Shown: one piece after another, positions 28,000 to 36,403 of the stretch
Layout of the letters: every line of letters starts with the position of its first letter
Numbering within the stretch: position 1 is the first letter of the stretch
NCBI RefSeq assembly: GCF_030815145.1
Contig: NZ_JAUSWJ010000001.1
Coordinates: 1,550,001 to 1,614,000, forward strand
Length of the DNA stretch: 64,000 bases
Direction: 5' to 3'
Source of the DNA: Kaistia geumhonensis
GTDB lineage: Bacteria; Pseudomonadota; Alphaproteobacteria; Rhizobiales; Kaistiaceae
The notes under the pieces: model-generated
Database searches by the model: none
What the model was told of the DNA's origin: nothing
Seen by the model: the letters and a program-made list of their open reading frames with translations, nothing else
Translations under genes and position numbers: made by a program

Positions 28000-29349
28000 A
28001 TGCCAACAATCAAGCAGGGAACCAAGCGTCGCTCGCCATGGAAACTGGCGGCCGGCATTCTGACCGCGGCGTCGGTCGGCCTCGCCCTCGCGGCCGGTCC
28101 CGCCGCCGCCGACGGCATCACGCTGAAGGTGTTCGGCGGCTCGACGCTGGACAAGCTCGCGCCCCGTCAGGCCCCCGAGGTCCAGGCCAAGATCCAGCAG
28201 GAGGTCATCGACGGCTTCCTGAAGGCCAATCCCGATGTCGCGGCGGTGGAGTGGGACGCGCAGGGCCCGCAGGGCGACGCGATCCAGCGGGTGATGACCG
28301 CCCGCATGGCCGACCAGGAGATGGACCTCATCGCCTGCCCGGCCTTCTACACCAACGGCGCCTATGTCCGTCGCAAGCTGGTGATGCCCATCACCGACCA
28401 GATCAAGCCGTTCCAGGACCGGATCGACGCCGCCGCGCTCGGCGCGTTCACGATCAACGGCGAAGTCTATGGCGTGCCGATCTCCACGCTGTCGACCTCG
28501 ACGATCTACTACAATGTCGACCTCTTCAAGAAGCTCGGCATCCCGATCCCGCCGACCTACGACGATCTCAAGGCGGCCGTGCCGAAGTTCAAGGAAGCGG
28601 GCATCATCCCGCTGCTGCACCAGGGCTCGAACACGGTCATGTGGCCGATGTGGTATTTCGAGACGCTGTCGCAGTCGACCGGCGACGCCGTCGCCAAGAC
28701 GCAGAAGAACCTCGAGGGCACGGCGAAGTTCTCGGATGCGCAGGATGTCGAGGCCTTCGCGCTGATCAAGCAGTGGGTCGACGACGGCATCCTGTCGAAG
28801 GACTCGCTCGCGGTCGACATGGACGGCATGCGCGCCGCCTTCGCGTCGGGCAAGAGCGCCATGTATTACGGCGGCACCTGGGAAATCCCCTCGCTCCAGT
28901 CGAGCGTGAAGGACTTCCAGTGGGGCGTGTTCGCCTTCCCGAAGATGCCCGGCACGCCCGGCAATCCGGGCCATGGCGGCGGCGCCGACAACGGCATCTG
29001 CGTCTCGGCCTCGATCCCGCCCGAGAAGCTCGACGCCGCCATCCGCTTCATCGGCTACCTGACGCAGCCCGAGGTCGCGAGCCTCTATCTCGCCCCCGAG
29101 CAGCCGATCGCCGCTTCGATCAAGGGCGTGCCGCAGATCGAGGACGCCTATGCCGTCGAGCTGCGCAAGGAAGCCTTCCCGGCGACGATCAAGTTCCTCG
29201 ACTGGATCTGGCCGTCGGAAGTCTCGACCGCGACCGCCTCGGCCATCGCCGGCGTCGTCGGCGGCACGACGACCCCCGAGGCCGCCGCGCAGTCGATCCA
29301 GGCAGTGTTCGACGATCTCAAGGCACAGGGTCAGTGGCCGCCCAAGTAA
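28000..29349 (+). CDS. Sugar ABC transporter substrate-binding protein (family 1)
   Basis: This 449-residue periplasmic binding protein starts with a long signal peptide (about 37 residues; KLAAGILTAASVGLALAAG, cleavage after AlaAlaAla). The mature protein shows the family 1 pattern, including YGVPISTLSTSTIYYNVDLF, a KSAMYYGGTWEIP hinge and the C-terminal SVSTATASAIAGVVGGTTT-like helix. I take ATG 28000 because GGAGAG precedes it; an ATG at 27970 has no suitably spaced ribosome binding site. It heads a seven-gene operon with two permeases and four to five sugar-modifying enzymes but no ATPase. A GntR operator overlaps its promoter. The ligand is unknown, probably a sugar, sugar acid or cyclitol. 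Confidence 0.92.
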   Translation: MPTIKQGTKRRSPWKLAAGILTAASVGLALAAGPAAADGITLKVFGGSTLDKLAPRQAPEVQAKIQQEVIDGFLKANPDVAAVEWDAQGPQGDAIQRVMTARMADQEMDLIACPAFYTNGAYVRRKLVMPITDQIKPFQDRIDAAALGAFTINGEVYGVPISTLSTSTIYYNVDLFKKLGIPIPPTYDDLKAAVPKFKEAGIIPLLHQGSNTVMWPMWYFETLSQSTGDAVAKTQKNLEGTAKFSDAQDVEAFALIKQWVDDGILSKDSLAVDMDGMRAAFASGKSAMYYGGTWEIPSLQSSVKDFQWGVFAFPKMPGTPGNPGHGGGADNGICVSASIPPEKLDAAIRFIGYLTQPEVASLYLAPEQPIAASIKGVPQIEDAYAVELRKEAFPATIKFLDWIWPSEVSTATASAIAGVVGGTTTPEAAAQSIQAVFDDLKAQGQWPPK

Positions 29350-29408
29350 GGGCAGCCCGGCAAGGGCAGCCAAAGCAAGGGCACCCGAAATGAGCTGCTG
29401 ACCCATAC

Positions 29409-29486
29409 GGCCGCCCCCCCCCCGACCCTCCCCTGGGGGCGGCCGCCCTCCCCGCGGAGCCGGCATATTATCGCCGGCTCCGCGGG
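29409..29486 (+). promoter_or_regulatory. Two strong stem-loops after the binding-protein gene
   Basis: The first stem is 10 bp (29409-29418 with 29435-29444). The second is a perfect 14-bp stem (29451-29464 with 29473-29486) closing an 8-base AT loop. Neither has a T-run. They lie between the binding-protein gene and the rest of the operon and probably limit downstream expression or stabilise the upstream message. A run of ten C residues lies in the first loop side. Confidence 0.8.
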
Positions 29487-29523
29487 ATGCGATCTCCCGC
29501 AACCCGCGAAGTTCGAGACCCCC

Positions 29524-30456
29524 ATGACCGCCTCACGCGCCGCACGGCAGAAGTTCTCCATCGGCTACCATCTGAACAGCTGGGATCTCGCCGGCCTGCC
29601 GCTGACCCCGGCGATCGAGTTCCTCGCCAGGCAGGGCTTCGGCTGGTTCGAGATCCTGGCCTTCACCAGCCTCTCCGATCAGTACGCCCGCAAATACATG
29701 CAGCTCGGCAATCAGGCGCCGATGGGGGTGACGACCGATACCGACATCCTGCGCCGCTATGCCCTGTTGTCTGAAGCGCAGAGCGCCTACGGCATCACGC
29801 TCTCCTCGCTCTACTGCAACGCGATCTTCACCAACCCCGTCGCCTGGCCCTATGAGCGCGACGTGCTCGTCGCCCTCGCCCGCCTGCTGAAGGGCTTCGG
29901 CGCGCCGGTGCTCGTGCTCGGCGGCGGTCCGTCGGAAGGCGTCGCTGGGCCGCACACGGCCGAGGACTACAAGGCCTTCTGCCGTTCGCTCGAGGACATC
30001 GGCCGCCGCACGCATGACCTCGGCATCGAGACGGTCTATCATCCGCATCTCGACACCTTCATCGAGCGCCGCGACCAGCTGGACCGCATGATGGACGAGC
30101 TCGACACGCGACACGCCGGCCTCTGCATCGACCCGGCCCATCTCGCTCACACCAATTCCGATCCGGTCGGGACGCTGAAGACCTATGTCGAGGCGGTCCG
30201 CTACATGCATCTCAAGGACACCCGCGTCGACCCGGCCCTGAAGGGCTATGACCGCTACGCCGCGTTCTGCGAGCTCGGCGCCGGCGTCGTCGACCTGCCG
30301 GGCCTCGTCGACGTCCTGCTCGACGCGGACTACTCCGGCCTCGCGATCATCGAGCTCGACGCCTCGCAGAAGACCGCCGAACAGTCGACGCTGGAAAGCA
30401 TCGCCTATGTCCGCGACACGCTCGGCCTCGTGCTGACGCCCGGAAAGGCCGCATGA
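29524..30456 (+). CDS. Sugar phosphate isomerase/epimerase family protein (TIM barrel)
   Basis: This 310-residue TIM-barrel protein belongs to the xylose-isomerase-like AP-endonuclease-2 superfamily that includes inosose dehydratase (IolE) and several keto-sugar epimerases. Predicted metal and substrate residues appear at strand ends: TVYHPHLDTFIE, LCIDPAHLAHTN, MHLKDTR and IIELDASQ. It acts in the cytoplasm, and the metal is probably Mn2+ or Zn2+. The ATG has only a weak ribosome binding site, downstream of the strong hairpin. The stop overlaps the permease start. IolE-like proteins next to Gfo/Idh dehydrogenases often act in cyclitol or 3-keto-sugar pathways, which is a reasonable guess here. 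Confidence 0.85.
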   Translation: MTASRAARQKFSIGYHLNSWDLAGLPLTPAIEFLARQGFGWFEILAFTSLSDQYARKYMQLGNQAPMGVTTDTDILRRYALLSEAQSAYGITLSSLYCNAIFTNPVAWPYERDVLVALARLLKGFGAPVLVLGGGPSEGVAGPHTAEDYKAFCRSLEDIGRRTHDLGIETVYHPHLDTFIERRDQLDRMMDELDTRHAGLCIDPAHLAHTNSDPVGTLKTYVEAVRYMHLKDTRVDPALKGYDRYAAFCELGAGVVDLPGLVDVLLDADYSGLAIIELDASQKTAEQSTLESIAYVRDTLGLVLTPGKAA

Positions 30457-31394
30457 GCACGCTGCCGGCTTCGGGAACCCACTCCCGGGCTGGCCGGCGA
30501 AGCCGGCCGGCACGCGATCCATCGGGCGACGGCCTCGCCGCCGCCGCGATGATCCTGCCGGCCGGCGTCCTGTTCGCGCTGTTCTATGTCTGGCCCTTCG
30601 CCAGCGGCTTCTGGCTGTCGCTGCACAGCTGGGACGGCTTCTCGCCGCCGGTCTTCATCGGCATCGGCAACTATGTCCGCCTCGCCGCCGACCGCATCTT
30701 TCTCGGCGCGCTCGAAAACAACATCATCTTCGTCGTCGCGATCCTGATCCTCAAGAACGTGCTCGGCCTCGCGCTGGCGCTGCTTCTCAACCGCGCGCTT
30801 CTCGGCCGCGCCTTCTTCCGGGCCGCGGCCTTCGTGCCGGTCACGATGTCCTTCGTCGCGGTAGGCCTGCTCTGGTCTTGGATCTACAACCCAGTCTTCG
30901 GCCTGCTCAATGCCGGCCTGGAGCTGTTCGGGCTCGGCTTCCTCAGGCATTCTTGGCTCGGCGACGCCAACACCGCGCTCTACGCGATCATCGCCGTCGA
31001 TGTGTGGAAATGGCTCGGCTTCCACGGCGTCATCTATCTCGCCGGGCTGCAGACGATCCCGGCCGAGCTCTACGAGAGCGCGACCATGGACGGGGCGGGG
31101 CGCTTCCGCCGCTTCTGGCACGTGACGCTGCCGCTCATCATGCCCATCGTCTTCATCAACTCGATCCTCGGCCTTTCGGGCGCCTTCGTGCGCAATTTCG
31201 ACATCGTCTATGTCCTCACCAAGGGCGGCCCCAACCACGCCACCGAGGTGGCGCTGACCTACATGATGACCAAGGCCTTCCAGGACGGGGCGATGAGCTA
31301 CGCCTCGGCGATGGGCTATGTCCTCTTCCTCATCGTCGGCCTCGCCTGTGTCGGGCTGCTCGCGCTCATGCGGCGGCAGAGGATGGCGCTGTGA
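30453..31394 (+). CDS. Sugar ABC transporter permease (MalF-type)
   Basis: This is a 313-residue inner-membrane permease. The first membrane segment is at about residues 30-52 (LAAAAMILPAGVLFALFYVW) and the EAA loop near residue 205 reads YESATMDGAGRFRRFWHVTLP. The N-terminal 25 residues are arginine-rich and cytoplasmic. Its ATG overlaps the stop of the TIM-barrel gene and its stop overlaps the next permease's GTG. It forms the pore with the following gene product. Placement of an enzyme gene between binding protein and permeases is uncommon. Confidence 0.93.
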   Translation: MSTLPASGTHSRAGRRSRPARDPSGDGLAAAAMILPAGVLFALFYVWPFASGFWLSLHSWDGFSPPVFIGIGNYVRLAADRIFLGALENNIIFVVAILILKNVLGLALALLLNRALLGRAFFRAAAFVPVTMSFVAVGLLWSWIYNPVFGLLNAGLELFGLGFLRHSWLGDANTALYAIIAVDVWKWLGFHGVIYLAGLQTIPAELYESATMDGAGRFRRFWHVTLPLIMPIVFINSILGLSGAFVRNFDIVYVLTKGGPNHATEVALTYMMTKAFQDGAMSYASAMGYVLFLIVGLACVGLLALMRRQRMAL

Positions 31395-32290
31395 CCGACA
31401 TCGCCGCCTCCCCCGCCCCGCCCGCAAGGCGCGCCGATCTCGCCACCACCCTCGCCGCGCTCGGCTGGCGAGGCCTCGGCGAACTCGCCCTCGTCTATGC
31501 CGCGCTCATCGTCGTGCTGCTTCAGACGATCTATCCGCTGTTCTGGGTGCTGTCGGGTTCGCTGAAGACCAAGAACGAGATCATCACCAATGTCTGGGGG
31601 CCGCCGGCCGGCCTCGAATTCGGCAACTATGCCGAGGCCTGGAAGATGGCCGGCATGGGGCTTCGGATCGTCAACAGCGTCTCGATCACGGCGGCGGCGC
31701 TCCTGATCCTCGTCGCCGCGGCGACGCCCTGCGCCTATGCGCTGGCGCGGCTGCGCTTCCGCGGCCGCGGCGTCGTCACGGCCGCCATCGTCGCCGCGAT
31801 GTTCGTGCCGCCGCAGGTGATGGCCATTCCGCTTTTCATGGTCGCGCGCGATCTCGGCCTCATCAATAACCGCCTCGGCGTCGCCGTCATCTACGCCGCG
31901 AGTTCGCTGCCGCTTTCTGTCTTCATCCTCCGGAGCTTCTTCCTGACGCTGCCGGCGGATCTCGAGGATGCGGCGCGCGTCGACGGCGCCTCGCGGTTCC
32001 AGGTGCTGCTCCATATCATGCTGCCGCTGATCCGGCCGGGCGTGGCGCTCGTGCTGATCTTCGGCTTCATCGAGATCTGGAACGACTTCTTCCTCGCCTT
32101 CCTCCTCCTGAGGAAGCCGGAGCTTCAGACCATCCCGCTCGGGCTCGTCAGCTTCTTCCAGCAATACGACTCGCTCTGGAATCTCTATTTCGCGGCATTG
32201 ATGATCACGACCCTGCCGGTGATCATCGTCTTCCTGCTGATGCAGCGGCAGTTCATCGCCGGGCTCACGGCCGGCGCGGTAAAGGGTTGA
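31391..32290 (+). CDS. Carbohydrate ABC transporter permease (MalG-type)
   Basis: This 299-residue permease begins at a GTG overlapping the previous stop (GTGA). The first membrane segment follows a 30-residue cytoplasmic N-terminus (LALVYAALIVVLLQTIYPLF). The EAA loop reads LEDAARVDGASRFQVLLHIM followed by LPL. The C-terminus GLTAGAVKG is typical. No ATPase gene follows, so the complex must use an ATPase from elsewhere, possibly one of the MalK-type proteins near 60-62 kb. The next gene starts one base after its stop. Confidence 0.93.
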   Translation: MTDIAASPAPPARRADLATTLAALGWRGLGELALVYAALIVVLLQTIYPLFWVLSGSLKTKNEIITNVWGPPAGLEFGNYAEAWKMAGMGLRIVNSVSITAAALLILVAAATPCAYALARLRFRGRGVVTAAIVAAMFVPPQVMAIPLFMVARDLGLINNRLGVAVIYAASSLPLSVFILRSFFLTLPADLEDAARVDGASRFQVLLHIMLPLIRPGVALVLIFGFIEIWNDFFLAFLLLRKPELQTIPLGLVSFFQQYDSLWNLYFAALMITTLPVIIVFLLMQRQFIAGLTAGAVKG

Positions 32291-32291
32291 C

Positions 32292-33365
32292 ATGAACGAC
32301 AAGGTGATCGGCGTCGGCGTCATCGGCTGCGGGGAGATCGCGCAGCTCATGCACCTGCCCTATCTCGACGAACTGCCCTCGCTCAGGATCGCGGCGCTCT
32401 GCGATATCTCGGCCGGCGTGCTCGAAAAGCTCGGCGCTCAGTATGGCGTCGACGCCCTCTATGCCGATTATCGCGCGCTCCTCGCCGATCCCTCTGTCGA
32501 TGCCGTCGTGATCTGCACCTACGATCATGGCGAGATCGTCCAGGCGGCGCTGGCGGCCGGCAAGCATGTGCTGGTCGAAAAGCCGCTCGCCTTCACCCCC
32601 GAGGAAGCGCGGCCGCTGGTCGAGCAGGCGGAGGCGAGCGGTCTCGTCGCCATGGTCGGCTACATGAAGCTCTACGATCCCGGCTACGAGATCGGACTCT
32701 CGAAGATCGCCGCGATCGGCAAGCCGCGCGCCATCCGCGTGCATGACTTCGCCGGCCGCTTCGACCGTTATGGCGCGCTCTACACGCAGCACCGCGCAAG
32801 CGATATCCCCGCCGACGTGATGGCGACGGCGCGGGCTGCGGCCGGCGCGCGCATCGATGCCTCGCTCGGCGCGAGCCATGCCGGCTATCGCGATCTCTAT
32901 CTCATGCTGCTGATGCTCGGCAGCCATGACCTCGCGGTGCTGCGCGGCGCCTTCGGCAGAGACGGCAAGGTTCTCTATGCCCAGCCGGTCGGCGGCGACC
33001 AGTTGCTCGCCGTGCTCGATTATCCGGGCGGCGTCCCCTGCACGCTCGAGATCGGCGTCGCGAAATACGAGTGGTGGGACGAATATCTCGAGGTGCATGG
33101 CGACAAGGACGAGGTGCGCGTCACCTTCCAGAACCCCTATTGGCGCCACGCCTCGGCGATCGTCTCGCTGAAGGAGGAGGCCGATGGCGGGGAATCCTCG
33201 CGGACGCTGCCCGGCATCCCCGACACCTCGTTCCGCCGCGAATGGAAGCATTTCGCCGATTGCGTGCTGAACGGCGCCCGGCCGCGCACGCCGCTTTCCG
33301 GCGGCCTCGCCGATCTCGACCTCGCGGTCAGGATCATCCGCGCCATGCCGCCGAAGCCGGCCTGA
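32292..33365 (+). CDS. Gfo/Idh/MocA-family oxidoreductase
   Basis: This 357-residue NAD(P)-dependent dehydrogenase starts with a Rossmann motif (GVGVIGCGEIAQLMHLPYL) and has the family lysine in VLVEKPLAFTPEEA. The C-terminal alpha/beta domain contains HDLAVLRGAFG and RREWKHFADCVLNG. The family oxidises or reduces sugars, inositols and sugar acids at one carbon. Its gene follows the permease after one base, so it acts on the imported compound. Together with the TIM-barrel protein it suggests a keto-sugar or inosose intermediate. The exact substrate cannot be read from sequence. Confidence 0.92.
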   Translation: MNDKVIGVGVIGCGEIAQLMHLPYLDELPSLRIAALCDISAGVLEKLGAQYGVDALYADYRALLADPSVDAVVICTYDHGEIVQAALAAGKHVLVEKPLAFTPEEARPLVEQAEASGLVAMVGYMKLYDPGYEIGLSKIAAIGKPRAIRVHDFAGRFDRYGALYTQHRASDIPADVMATARAAAGARIDASLGASHAGYRDLYLMLLMLGSHDLAVLRGAFGRDGKVLYAQPVGGDQLLAVLDYPGGVPCTLEIGVAKYEWWDEYLEVHGDKDEVRVTFQNPYWRHASAIVSLKEEADGGESSRTLPGIPDTSFRREWKHFADCVLNGARPRTPLSGGLADLDLAVRIIRAMPPKPA

Positions 33366-33412
33366 GCCGCCATCGTCCTGATGCACCGACCGGAACCAAG
33401 AAGGATGCCGCC

Positions 33413-34246
33413 ATGCTGATCGCGCTCACCGGATCGAGCGGCCTGCTCGGCCGCGCCATCGCCGACGCGCTGATGGCGGCCGGCCATCATGTGCGCGGCA
33501 TCGACACCGCGCCACCCACGACGAAGCTCTCCGCCCATCTCAACGTCGCGCTCGAAGATTTCGGGTCCGCAGTGCAGGCCCTGGCCGGCGCCGACGCCGT
33601 CATCCACGCCGCCGCCATTCCGCGGCCGACGGGGCGCACGGCGACGGACGTCTTCTCGGTCAACATGGCGCTCGCCTTCAACGTCGTCGAGGCGGCGGCG
33701 ACGCTCGGCATTCGCCGGCTTGTCTATGCCTCGTCCTTCAGCGTGCTCGGCTTCCCCTTCTTCGTGAAGCCGGTCGCGCTCTCCTATCTCCCGGTCGACG
33801 AGGATCACCCGCTCGCGCCGCAGGACGCCTATGCGCTGTCGAAGACGCTCGGCGAGGAGATCGTCGAGGCGGCGGTGCGACGCGGCAAGCTCGATGCGGT
33901 CAGCCTGCGCATGCCCTGGATCCAGAGCCCCGAGACCTTCTTCAGGGAGGTCGGCCCGCGCCGCGAAAGCGCCGAGTCCGGCCGCGATCTCTGGTCCTAT
34001 ATCGACGCGCGCGATGCGGCGGAGGGTTTCCGTGCCGCGGTCGAGGCCCGCAACGAGGGCCATCTGCGCCTCTTCCTGTCCGCGGCGGACACCTACAGCG
34101 ATACGCCGACGCTCGACCTCATCCATGCAGCGTTCGGCACGCTGCCGCTCAAGCATCCGATCACCGGCCATCAGGCCGTGATCGACACCACGGCCGCGCG
34201 CGACGCGCTCGGCTTCGTCGCCCGGCATTCCTGGCGCGACTACTGA
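33413..34246 (+). CDS. NAD-dependent epimerase/dehydratase (extended SDR)
   Basis: This 277-residue extended short-chain dehydrogenase has the glycine motif TGSSGLLGRAIADAL at the N-terminus, the catalytic serine region VYASSFSVLG and the Tyr-x-x-x-Lys pair in DAYALSKTLGEE. It is shorter than nucleotide-sugar epimerases (about 310-340), as in uronate dehydrogenases and related enzymes acting on free sugars. The ATG at 33413 is preceded by AAGAAGGAT. Its position in the import operon implies oxidation or epimerisation of an imported sugar or its acid. It is 47 bp downstream of the Gfo/Idh gene. Confidence 0.88.
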   Translation: MLIALTGSSGLLGRAIADALMAAGHHVRGIDTAPPTTKLSAHLNVALEDFGSAVQALAGADAVIHAAAIPRPTGRTATDVFSVNMALAFNVVEAAATLGIRRLVYASSFSVLGFPFFVKPVALSYLPVDEDHPLAPQDAYALSKTLGEEIVEAAVRRGKLDAVSLRMPWIQSPETFFREVGPRRESAESGRDLWSYIDARDAAEGFRAAVEARNEGHLRLFLSAADTYSDTPTLDLIHAAFGTLPLKHPITGHQAVIDTTAARDALGFVARHSWRDY

Positions 34247-34274
34247 AACCGGCGACATCCAAGGAATGAAAGTC

Positions 34275-35096
34275 ATGGCTGCGGGACGCTTCGACGGCAA
34301 GGTTGCCCTCATCACCGGCGGCGCGGGCGCGATCGGCCTTGCGGCGTGCCGCCGCTTCGCCTCGGAGGGCGCGGCGATCGCCCTGCTCGACCGCGATCCG
34401 AAGCGCATCGCGGCGGCCGAGAAGGAGCTGCGCGAGGCGGGCGTCACCCTCTTCGCCACCGCGGTCGATGTCGGCGACGAGACCGGCGTCGCGGCTGCGG
34501 TGGACGCCGCGGTATCGGCGCTCGGCCGGCTCGACATCCTCTTCAACAATGCAGGCATTCCGGGCGTCGTGGCGCCGGTGCACGAGCTTTCGGCAGCCGA
34601 TTTCGACGATATCGTCCGCGTCAATCTCCGCGGCGTCTTCCTCGTGCAGCGCTATGCGCTCCGCGCGATGATCGCAGCCAGGATCAAGGGCGCGGTGGTC
34701 AACATGGCCTCGTCCATGTCGGGCTGGGATATCCTCGCGGGCGGCGCCGGCTATGCCTCGACCAAGCACGCCATTCTCGGGCTGACGCGGGCGGCCGCCT
34801 TCGACATGGCCCGCTACGGCATCCGCGTCAACGCGGTCTGCCCGGGCGTGATCGAGACCCGGCTTGGCGTGCCGGCCGGCAGCGAGGACGAGTATGAGCG
34901 CGGCATCGAGCGCTTCGCGAACCGCATCCCGCTGCGCCGCATCGGCCAGCCGGAAGACGTCGCCGCGGTCGTCGCCTTCCTCGCCTCAGACGACGCCCGC
35001 CATGTGACGGGCGCCGGATGGCTCATCGATGGCGGGCAGACCATGCAGAGCTGGGCCAACGCGCCCGACGCAGACGCCTATCCGCTGGAGGTCTGA
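34275..35096 (+). CDS. SDR-family NAD(P)-dependent oxidoreductase
   Basis: This classical short-chain dehydrogenase of 273 residues has the cofactor motif TGGAGAIGLAACRRF, the NNAG motif (ILFNNAGIPGV), the active-site Ser in NMASSMSGWD and the Tyr-x-x-x-Lys in GYASTKHAILG. The C-terminal segment VTGAGWLIDGG is typical. I choose ATG 34275 since AAGGA sits ten bases upstream; ATG 34266 is too close to it. It ends the plus-strand operon, three bases before the stop of the convergent aldo/keto reductase gene. It probably oxidises a hydroxyl group of the pathway sugar. Confidence 0.92.
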   Translation: MAAGRFDGKVALITGGAGAIGLAACRRFASEGAAIALLDRDPKRIAAAEKELREAGVTLFATAVDVGDETGVAAAVDAAVSALGRLDILFNNAGIPGVVAPVHELSAADFDDIVRVNLRGVFLVQRYALRAMIAARIKGAVVNMASSMSGWDILAGGAGYASTKHAILGLTRAAAFDMARYGIRVNAVCPGVIETRLGVPAGSEDEYERGIERFANRIPLRRIGQPEDVAAVVAFLASDDARHVTGAGWLIDGGQTMQSWANAPDADAYPLEV

Positions 35097-35099
35097 TCC

Positions 35100-36089
35100 T
35101 CAGGGCCTCAGCGCCAGCGCGTCGAACTCCGCCCAGGCCGCCTCCGGGATCGGCGCATCGAAGAGATCGACATTGCGCTGCATGCTGGACGGCTTCGCCG
35201 TGCCGACCAGCACGGTCGAGACGGTGTCGCTCGCCAGCGGGAAAGCCATGGCGGCGGCGCCGAGCGAGACGCCGTACTTCTTCGCCACCGCTTCCATGCC
35301 GTTGACGCGACGGATCACGTCGTCGGAGGCCGGCTCGTAGTCGAAATGCGCGCCCGGCTGCGCCCCGGTCGCGAGGATGCCGGAATTGAACACGCCGCCG
35401 ATGACGAGCGTCGTGCCCGTCTCGCGGCAGCGCTGGAGGAGTTCGCGCTGGGCGCTGCGGTCGAGCAGCGTGTAGCGGCCGGCGAGAAGGATGCAGTCGA
35501 TCGGCGCGCGCGCCATGACGTCGAGGCAGACCTGCGTCTCGTTGACCCCGAGGCCGATGGCCTTGACCGCGCCGGACGACTTCAGCTCGTCGAGCGCCTT
35601 CATGCCACCGTCCATGAGGTCGCGGAAGTGGCGGGCATTCTCCTCGGCGCCATGCGTCAGCACGCCGATATCGTGCACATAGAGGATCTCGACGCGGTTG
35701 GTGCCGAGCCGCGCCAGGCTGAACTCCACCGAGCGCATCACGCCGTCATAGGAGTAATCATAGTCGGCGCGGAAGGGCAGCGGATCGGCGAAGCCGTAAT
35801 CCGGAACCTCGCTCTCCGGCACCGGCGACAGCAGCCGGCCGACCTTGGTCGAGATCACATAGGACGCGCGCGGCTGGCCGCGCAGGAAGTCGCCGAGCCG
35901 ATGCTCCGAGAGGCCGTGGCCGTAGCGCGGCGCCGTGTCGAAATAGCGGATGCCAGCGTCCCAGGCGACGGCGAGCGTCGCCTCGGCATCGTCCCGGCTG
36001 ACGGGTCGATAGAGATTGCCGATGCCCGCCGCGCCGAAGGAGAGTGTCGTGACCTCGAGATCCGTCCGTCCGATCCTGCGCGTCTGCAT
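35100..36089 (-). CDS. Aldo/keto reductase (L-fucose dehydrogenase-like)
   Basis: This is a 329-residue TIM-barrel aldo/keto reductase. The catalytic tetrad is visible: Asp and Tyr in FDTAPRYGHGLSE, Lys in VISTKVGRLL and His in ILYVHDIGV. It resembles the subgroup that contains D-threo-aldose (L-fucose) 1-dehydrogenase and pyridoxal 4-dehydrogenase, so oxidation of an aldose to its lactone is plausible. The ATG at 36089 is preceded by GGAGGAG. It is transcribed toward the sugar operon and may supply an extra oxidation step. The promoter region to its right contains a palindrome-like site at 36128. Confidence 0.88.
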   Translation of the reverse strand: MQTRRIGRTDLEVTTLSFGAAGIGNLYRPVSRDDAEATLAVAWDAGIRYFDTAPRYGHGLSEHRLGDFLRGQPRASYVISTKVGRLLSPVPESEVPDYGFADPLPFRADYDYSYDGVMRSVEFSLARLGTNRVEILYVHDIGVLTHGAEENARHFRDLMDGGMKALDELKSSGAVKAIGLGVNETQVCLDVMARAPIDCILLAGRYTLLDRSAQRELLQRCRETGTTLVIGGVFNSGILATGAQPGAHFDYEPASDDVIRRVNGMEAVAKKYGVSLGAAAMAFPLASDTVSTVLVGTAKPSSMQRNVDLFDAPIPEAAWAEFDALALRP

Positions 36090-36403
36090 CCTCGTCTCCT
36101 CCATCCGTGTCGCGACCGGCTTCGTTTATCTATGAACAGATCATTCGTGAAGCCCTGACGGTCGCCGCCATCCGCGCCGGCGGCCTGCCGAGCGGCTTCC
36201 GCGCAACGCTTCTTCCACGCCAGCGGCGATTTTTGCGAAATCGCAGCATTTCATACCCATGAGACGGGCAGAATTGGTATTCCGATCCTTATCGCCATGC
36301 GGCGCGGTCGGTAGGGTGCCGCGACGAGCCACCGCCGCCAAGCGCGCGGGAGCCAAAGGATCGGACACTTGTGGCGGGCATCGGCCCGCGCTGGGGGAAG
36401 ACT
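36090..36403. promoter_or_regulatory. Divergent 314-bp intergenic region with two candidate operators
   Basis: This stretch separates the aldo/keto reductase (minus) from a binding-protein gene (plus) and holds no gene that I can support. ATCTATGAACAGAT (36128-36141) is a near-palindrome close to the reductase start. TGCGAAATCGCA (36234-36245) has 5-bp halves around AA and could be a LacI-type operator for the binding-protein operon. Both are unproven. Confidence 0.4.

Noticed and set aside
29412-29423. Run of ten C residues as a frameshift or phase-variation tract
   Set aside because: It lies between genes inside a hairpin region and does not interrupt any frame.
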